DNA of 64,000 nt from Malania oleifera (taxonomy: Eukaryota > Streptophyta > Magnoliopsida > Santalales > Ximeniaceae), in assembly GCF_029873635.1 (NCBI RefSeq), contig NC_080426.1, positions 56,350,173-56,414,172 of the forward strand, written 5' to 3'. The position numbers and the translations under genes are program-made. Of this stretch, positions 58,901 through 64,000 are shown piece after piece. The notes beneath the pieces are model-generated. The model was not told the DNA's origin, searched no databases, and was given only the letters and a program-made list of their open reading frames with translations. Each line of letters opens with the position of its first letter. Positions within the stretch are counted from its first letter, which is position 1.

Positions 58901-59954
58901 CAGGGTCAGCCTAACCATTAGGCGGTTGAGGTGTTCGCCTTTTTGGGGCCCCCAAAATTTTTTTAATATAATAATATATTTTTGGCGCCCCAAATTTTTT
59001 TTTAATTAAATAATGTTAACATTATTTATTATGCTCTCTTCCCATACATGGACTTCCCAACTAACAAATAAATAAAATTGTATTTTAAAATGTAAAATAA
59101 ATGCAATTTAATTCTTTTTTTTTTTCAAGTCTCATTGACTTCCCAACTAACAACTTTATTATATTTCTAACTATCTATTACTCTCATCTATTTCTCTTAG
59201 CCTCTCTAAAAATATCTTTCCATCTCTCACTCTCATCTCTCGATCTCTCTATGATTTTTGCTCCGACTCTTGTGTTCATCATTTTCAGGCCTCCGATTCT
59301 CTGTAATTTTCATCAACCCAAATCTTGATTTCAATGTTTGTGCATTATTTTTCTATTATTTTCACTTTGAATTTCTTTTTCTATTTTTTTCTTAGATTTT
59401 GGAAACTTTGAGGCTAGCGCGTCGTATCCGGAAAAAATCCAATATCTCTAAAGTCTCGATCGCCAATCGATTTGCAATAATAATAATAATCAGGTTATCT
59501 TGTTTCAATCTATTATTTCTATAGATTTATTAAATTTATTTTTATTTGTTTACATAATTTGTCAATTTATAGTTTGTGTTAATTTAGAAATTTAATTATG
59601 TCAATGAGAAAATATGAATCTGGATATGAAAAATGAAGAAAGGAAAAAAAAAAAAAAATAGAAGAATTAGTGTCATCTCAAAAGGGAGCTCTTGATAAAT
59701 TTATTTTTAATTCTAAACAAAATATAAATGAGCAAGATGCAAATCCTCCAAGAAACGAGCAATCAATTCTAGAGATGGAATTAGAATCTAATAATAATAC
59801 TAATAATAGTGATAAAGATAACATTGATTAGTGATTTTGCATCTCAAAAAGTTAGAAAAAATAATTTTAAATAAAAATAAAAATTAAACAAAACATTAAG
59901 GGTCCTTAATTAAATAATTTGCCTAGGGTTTCATATTGTGAAAAGCTGGCCCTG
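58901..59954 (+). mobile_element. hAT-type DNA transposon, internally deleted, TIR CAGGG(T/C)CAGC
   Basis: The left end CAGGGTCAGC and right end GCTGGCCCTG are inverted repeats with one mismatch. Flanks TCCAAGCC (58893-58900) and TCTGAGCC (59955-59962) form an 8-bp duplication matching at 6 of 8 bases. It holds only the start of a transposase-like frame (59598-59831), so it is non-autonomous. TIR start, 8-bp duplication and the protein start all fit hAT. Confidence 0.85.
59598..59831 (+). pseudogene. N-terminal fragment of a TTF-type/ZMYM1-like hAT transposase
   Basis: ATG at 59598, then KYESGYEK, a TGA at 59634-59636 (CGA decay likely) and a lysine run with IEELVSSQKGALDKF. The last part is acidic and Asn-rich and ends at a TAG at 59829. 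Plant hAT proteins annotated as TTF-type zinc finger or ZMYM1-like start in this way. The zinc finger, RNase H-like core and dimerisation domain are missing. Confidence 0.7.
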
Positions 59955-60639
59955 TCTGAGCCACAAGACACAATAAAGGCTTACTACGAATGTAAGAATC
60001 TGAGTCGTAGCGAATATGATGATTTGAGCCACACGACACAATGATGACTTGCTTTGAATGTAAGAATCTGAGTCATAACAGACAGGATGATCCAAGCCAT
60101 AAGACACAATAATGGCTTGTTGCGAATGTAAGAATCTGAGCCGTAGCAGATATGATGATTCGAGCCATACGACACAATGGTAGCTTGCTTTGAATGTAAG
60201 AATTCGAGCCGTAGCAAATACGATGATTCGAGCCATAAGACACAATAATGGCTTGCTGCGAATGTAAAAATCCAAGCCGTAGCAGGTACGATGATGTGAG
60301 CCACACGACACAATGATGACTTGCTTAGAATGTAAGAATCCGAGTCGTAGTGGATACGATGATCCGAGTCATAAGACACAATAATGGCTTGCTGCGAATG
60401 TAAGAATCCAAGCCGTAGCGGATACGATGATCCGAGCCACACGACACAATGATGGCTTGCTGCGAATGTAAGAATTCGAGCCGTAGCTGATATGATGATC
60501 TGAGCCACTTCAAGCAATAATAAGGTGTGAAACCAAAGTTTGGAAAATGGTTACTCTATTAGGGAAATGCACTTAGGTGTAGGATCCTGATTTTAATGAA
60601 CGAATCCACTTGTCCTTTAAATCTGCTACCCAAGTTTCA

Positions 60640-60730
60640 AAATAAATTAATATGTGTTTGGGGTCAGCTGCCCCAGTTTCCAGGTAAATCAATGTATGCC
60701 TGGGGTCAGCTGCCCCAGTTTCAAATATTA
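60640..60730. repeat. Two copies of a GGGGTCAGCTGCCCC near-palindrome
   Basis: 'tgtttggggtcagctgcccc' and 'tgcctggggtcagctgcccc' lie about 54 bp apart, each followed by 'agtttc'. They are in the non-coding region of the Tat/Ogre-like element. Confidence 0.8.
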
Positions 60731-60789
60731 GCACAACAAGAATTTCTCAGTCAAGGATGCCAAATGATCATTCAAAAGCTTATTCAATA

Positions 60790-61015
60790 TGACAAGTGTG
60801 AAGGGTGCTCTATTGCCACTTGTGATACCAAAATGCAGTGATATGTTGTTATATGTATGCATGTTGCTAACTTATGATGCTAGAATGCAATGTTATGTTG
60901 TTATATGTATGCATATTGCAAACTTGCGATGCTAGAATGCAGGGATATGTTGTTATATGTTGCTAACTTGTGATGCTAGAGTGCAGGGATATGTTGTTAT
61001 GTGTATGCATTCATT
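60790..61015. repeat. Tandem repeat of about 57 bp, four copies
   Basis: Units hold 'gatgctagaatgcaggga', 'tatgttgttatatgtatgc' and 'ttgctaactt'. One copy lacks the 'atgcat' piece. They are followed by short ATGCAATGCATGAAATG-type repeats to 61075. Confidence 0.85.
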
Positions 61016-61215
61016 TTTCTATGCAATGCATGAAATGTGCGGTAATGTATGAAATGCACGGCAATGTATGAATCTTTTCTCCTAGTGCGCCTGTGATCAA
61101 TAACCTCATCTTTTATCTTGGCCATGTTTTCGAATTTCTACATGCAACTTGCCACATTTGAATGGATCTGTAACTAATCTTGGCTCAATTTTCTTGATTC
61201 ATCCAGTCATGAAGG

Positions 61216-62129
61216 TAGGGGTGAGCATAATTCGGGGAAAACCGAATTAACCGACCGAAATTGGTCGGTTCGGTTCGGTTAAAAAATTATGTTCGGTCGG
61301 TTCGGTTATGCTTTTCAACATTTCGGTGAATCGGGTTTCGGTTCGGTTAATGGAGAATGTTAATTCGGTTAACCAATTAATCGAATTAATAATTAATTAA
61401 ATTTAAATATAAATTAGTAAATTAAAATCTGGTTATTATTATTCTGGTATTCTTTCAAACTCTCAGGCTCAGTCTCACACTCAACCAGAACGCAGAAGAC
61501 CCTCCCTCACTAGCAGTAAGTCACTACCTCTCTCTCGCTCACCTGAGCTCACTCCTCCACAGTCCACACCAGACACCACCGGTCCACCAGACTCCATCTT
61601 CACGCGATGCCGTCGTATGTGTCCATCGCTGTCGCCATCGCCGGCCATCGTCACCAACACGGCAACTCAAACTACACAGTCACTGCTCTCTGAAATCGGA
61701 AGGCCATCACTGAGTCACTGCCTCTCTCCCGCTCATCCGAGCTCACTGCTCCGCACCGCCATCACCATCGTCGTCGCCGTCCATCGTCACCAGCACACAA
61801 GCTGACAAGCTCCCTCTCATTCTCATTTCTCTTCTCTCGTGCACATACCAGTTCACTGAGAAGTGAGAACCACCCCTCAGTCCCCTTCCCTTACTTCTCG
61901 GGAAGCTTCCCCCCTTCCCTCACTTCTCGGATACACCTTCCCGGCTTCCCCCCTTCCCTCACTTCTCGATTAAATTCGGTTAACCGAATTACCCGAAAAA
62001 TAAATTCGATAGGTTTGGTTCGGTTCGATTCGGCCAAACGGTTCGGTTAACAGTTTTCTTTAACTGAAAATTTCAATTAATTCGGTTAATTAACCGAATA
62101 TGGCCGAACCGACCGTTTGTTCACCCCTA
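61216..62129. mobile_element. hAT-type element, TIR TAGGGGTGAGCA, CGGTTCGGTT-rich
   Basis: The left end TAGGGGTGAGCA and right end TGTTCACCCCTA are near-perfect inverted repeats. Flanks CATGAAGG (61208-61215) and CATGGAGT (62130-62137) match at 6 of 8 bases. Both subterminal regions are made of CGGTTCGGTT, CGGTTAACCG and AATTCGGTTAA words that can pair. The GC-rich middle (61460-61970) contains a degenerate duplication with 'cactgcctctctcccgctc' and 'catcgtcgtcgccgtcc', and three 'cccttccctcacttctcg' units. It looks like a transposase leader, but no transposase frame is present. Confidence 0.8.
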
Positions 62130-64000
62130 CATGGAGTTGATTGATTTGGCTCAAATGAAACTCAATCACAAAATATGCCCTAATTGAATGGATCTATAGC
62201 TGATCTTGACCCTTTTTTCATATTCCAATCTGATAAGAATGTGCTTGAATGAATCCCACTGAAACTCAATTCTTATTGAATAAGTAGATTTCTGAAACCT
62301 GATATGACATTTTCCCCAGTTAGACCGCTATTTCTCCACAGGGATCTTCGTTATAGAAACTATTGGCGATTCTGAAACCCTTTAACTATCCATCCTCCTT
62401 TAAAGCTTTAAAGGGCAAGGAGATTTTTTTTTTTTTTTTTTTGATATAATACATGATGATGTGCCAATTTCCGAATGAGCCCGTAACAAACCCAATTCTA
62501 ATCTTGGCCATATTTTCGAATCCTTATCTGACATAGATGTCCCTGAATGTGTTCCTCTGAAACTCGGCATGACACCTGCCCCAGTAGATGCATTTGTAGT
62601 TGATCCTGTCCATTTTACATTTTCTCTACAAGGACGTTCTTTGGATTACATCCTTAATGTTTTAAAATCTCTTTGAAATTTAAATAAATAAGCATACAAT
62701 TAGATAACTCAATCTCAATAGGAATATGGGAATGCACAAACTTGCTTGTCTTTGCTTTATTTTCTGTGTTTGTTAAATATGAGACAAATTTTACTAGTAC
62801 TTTGACACTAGTGTAACTTTGCTAGCTTAGAGAATCATATCAATAGGAAAACCTTTTTTTTGTTTAGCCCTATAATCATAACTCGTCCACTGTATCACCA
62901 CTTAAAGATTCTTTTTTACTTATTTCAAGCTAATTTCAAACTCATAGTCTTGAATTATAACCAGTGTCTCATTAAGTAGTTTGATCAAAATTCCATTCTC
63001 AGGGTGGACTTTAAGACACAGGATGAAATGTAGGCTTATGATTTAGGTTTCACCAAGAACAAGGAAACTAAGGCTCAAAAATCCCATTCCCGAATAAAAA
63101 CTTCTGCCCCAATTTGTGGTACAGTATTCGCAAAGTATTGACCGAACTTGTCATATGAACAAGTTGCCTACGTACCTTTGTAGGATCAGCTCATTACATA
63201 GTTTTAAATCAACATGGAGTCTGACAAATCATTTGAGACAACAATATATACCAATCTGGTCAGGACTTTCATTTAAACTGTAATGTAGGCTAGGGGTATG
63301 GGTTAAAGAAAGAAAGATTTAAATAAGGCTCAAAATTTATCAATCTCATCACAGGTATTCACTAGTCAAAATCACATATGAATCATGTCCCTTATTTTTA
63401 TTTCTTCTTCCTTTCCTTCTTCTTTCTCTTTCTTTTTTTTTTTCTTTCATTTTTTCATCATCTTCTTCTTCTTTTACCCCAACTTTTGCTTTTCTCTTTA
63501 TGACAGAATCGTAACTTCATTTTCATTTGAATTCCATTTGGGACTAATCTTTTTTTAAAACTGTCTCAGTGTGGGGTATGATCCTTTAATGGGTTAATTA
63601 AGAATTGAATTGTTCAGACTCAAAAAGGATTTGTAAGGGATTTCTTCTTTGACTTTCTTTTGGGAAGCATAAAAATGGTTTGTCATCATTTTGGTAGCGA
63701 CCATTGCCTCAAATGACTTGTCAAACACTAAGAGACCCAAACCCACATTAAATTTCTAATGAACTAACTTTTAAGAAATGATTGGTTTAACATTCACGTT
63801 CAACTTGGTTAACAAATGGTAAATCAATATTTGGTTCTTTTTAGGGATATTGGTCGACCAAAGATGACCACCCCTCATTTGATTATAATATAATCATTAT
63901 GCCTTTAAGACACCAATTGTCATATAATCATTATGCCTTTAAGACACCAATCGTAATTTAGATAACAAAGACAGGAGACTTTGTTCATTGATTTCATAAA
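62130..64000. other. Non-coding 3' region of the Tat/Ogre-like element
   Basis: No open frame is supportable. It contains phrases such as 'cattttccccagttagacc', 'ttgcctacgtacctttgta' and 'ctgccccaatttg' that recur in Tat/Ogre non-coding regions. There is a poly-T (62427-62444), a pyrimidine-rich stretch (63388-63475) and a direct repeat of about 35 bp, 'ataatcattatgcctttaag', at 63890-63950. Confidence 0.5.

Larger units (their letters stand above)
58377..60510 (+). repeat. 68-bp tandem array with dimeric higher-order structure, interrupted by a hAT element
   Basis: About 16 units of 'cttgctgcgaatgtaag', 'gagccgtagcggatacgatg' and 'gacacaatgatgg'. Units often alternate between 'cacgacacaatgatg' followed by 'cttgcttt/cgaatg' and 'ataagacacaataatgg' followed by 'cttgctgcgaatg'. 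This gives a repeat of about 136 bp. The array belongs to the 3' non-coding region of the Tat/Ogre-like element. Long minus-strand open frames here are by-products of the repeat. Confidence 0.9.
43892..64000 (-). mobile_element. Tat/Ogre-like element, minus strand: 3' LTR, polypurine tract and non-coding 3' region; right part outside
   Basis: Read on the minus strand from the right edge there is non-coding sequence with tandem arrays, then a polypurine tract at 46816-46804, then an LTR starting TGTAGATATC at 46803. The left end at TGCATATAGACCC (43892) is inferred. Phrases such as 'ctacagttgcccctcttt', 'ttgcctacgtacct' and the 'gaattcggttacgcgagggg' block recur in Tat/Ogre elements. Tandem repeats in the 3' untranslated region are a known trait of that group. 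No pol of this element lies in the window. Element C and two hAT transposons are inserted in it. Confidence 0.65.

Noticed and set aside
59931..60517. Long minus-strand open frames (126-177 codons) with a repeated peptide
   Set aside because: They run through the 68-bp tandem array. The peptides repeat only because the DNA does, the frame shifts between units, and no known domain is seen.
61617..61805. Open frame of 62 codons in the GC-rich middle of the second hAT element
   Set aside because: It lies in a degenerate duplication with serine/proline/histidine codon runs and no transposase similarity.
62427..62444. Poly-T as the tail of a minus-strand LINE or SINE
   Set aside because: I saw no target duplication, no A/B box promoter and no endonuclease or RT frame beside it.

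Overview
The window looks like gene-poor, transposon-packed chromatin of a flowering plant, most likely a eudicot. It holds plant-specific retrotransposon lineages (Ty3/gypsy chromodomain elements of the Tekay/Del type, Athila/Tat-like elements, Ty1/copia), one LOB-domain transcription-factor gene with a GT-AG intron, many AT and GA microsatellites, and no bacterial gene organisation. I cannot name the species from the sequence alone. The only host gene I can support is a class I LOB-domain (LBD) gene at 24092-24723.

Layout. 1-16248 is the 3' half of a decayed Tekay-type element (A). Its 3' LTR, 3286-16248, is split by a solo LTR (3447-6405, TSD TAAAC) and by a minus-strand element B (8092-15654, TSD CCCCT). 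B itself carries a solo LTR of another family (10335-12648). A sits in the gag of a minus-strand copia element (gag 16252-16921, PBS 17032-17043, LTR from 17046), whose flank holds solo LTR F (17778-19694, TSD GGTTC). LTR G (19999-about 22105) follows, then the LBD gene with its proximal promoter. Next come an unassigned stretch holding solo LTR H (26702-28681, TSD GATGA), a one-ended CACTA transposon (29013 on) and a 66-bp tandem array (29951-30540).

From 30768 to 43715 lies an Athila/Tat-like 5' LTR followed by a decayed tRNA-Asp-type primer-binding site. It is split by a structurally complete Tekay element D (31890-41274) and by solo LTR J (41471-43438, TSD CTCAC). From about 43892 to the right edge lies a minus-strand Tat/Ogre-like element: 3' LTR, polypurine tract, then a long non-coding region with a 68-bp tandem array. 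That region was invaded by complete Tekay element C (47200-58371, TSD GATGG; C in turn holds solo LTR E, 50955-53163) and by two hAT-type DNA transposons (58901-59954 and 61216-62129).

All Tekay coding regions are broken, mostly by stops that fit C-to-T and G-to-A decay of methylated cytosine. Two patterns stand out. First, the Tekay LTRs share a donor after the promoter, an acceptor about 1.1-2 kb downstream and a second donor in most copies. A further acceptor ends one base before the gag ATG in all three elements where it can be seen. This predicts a spliced leader whose second intron removes the primer-binding site. Second, most LTR families here carry an array of short palindromes, often with a TCGA centre, at or upstream of the TATA box.
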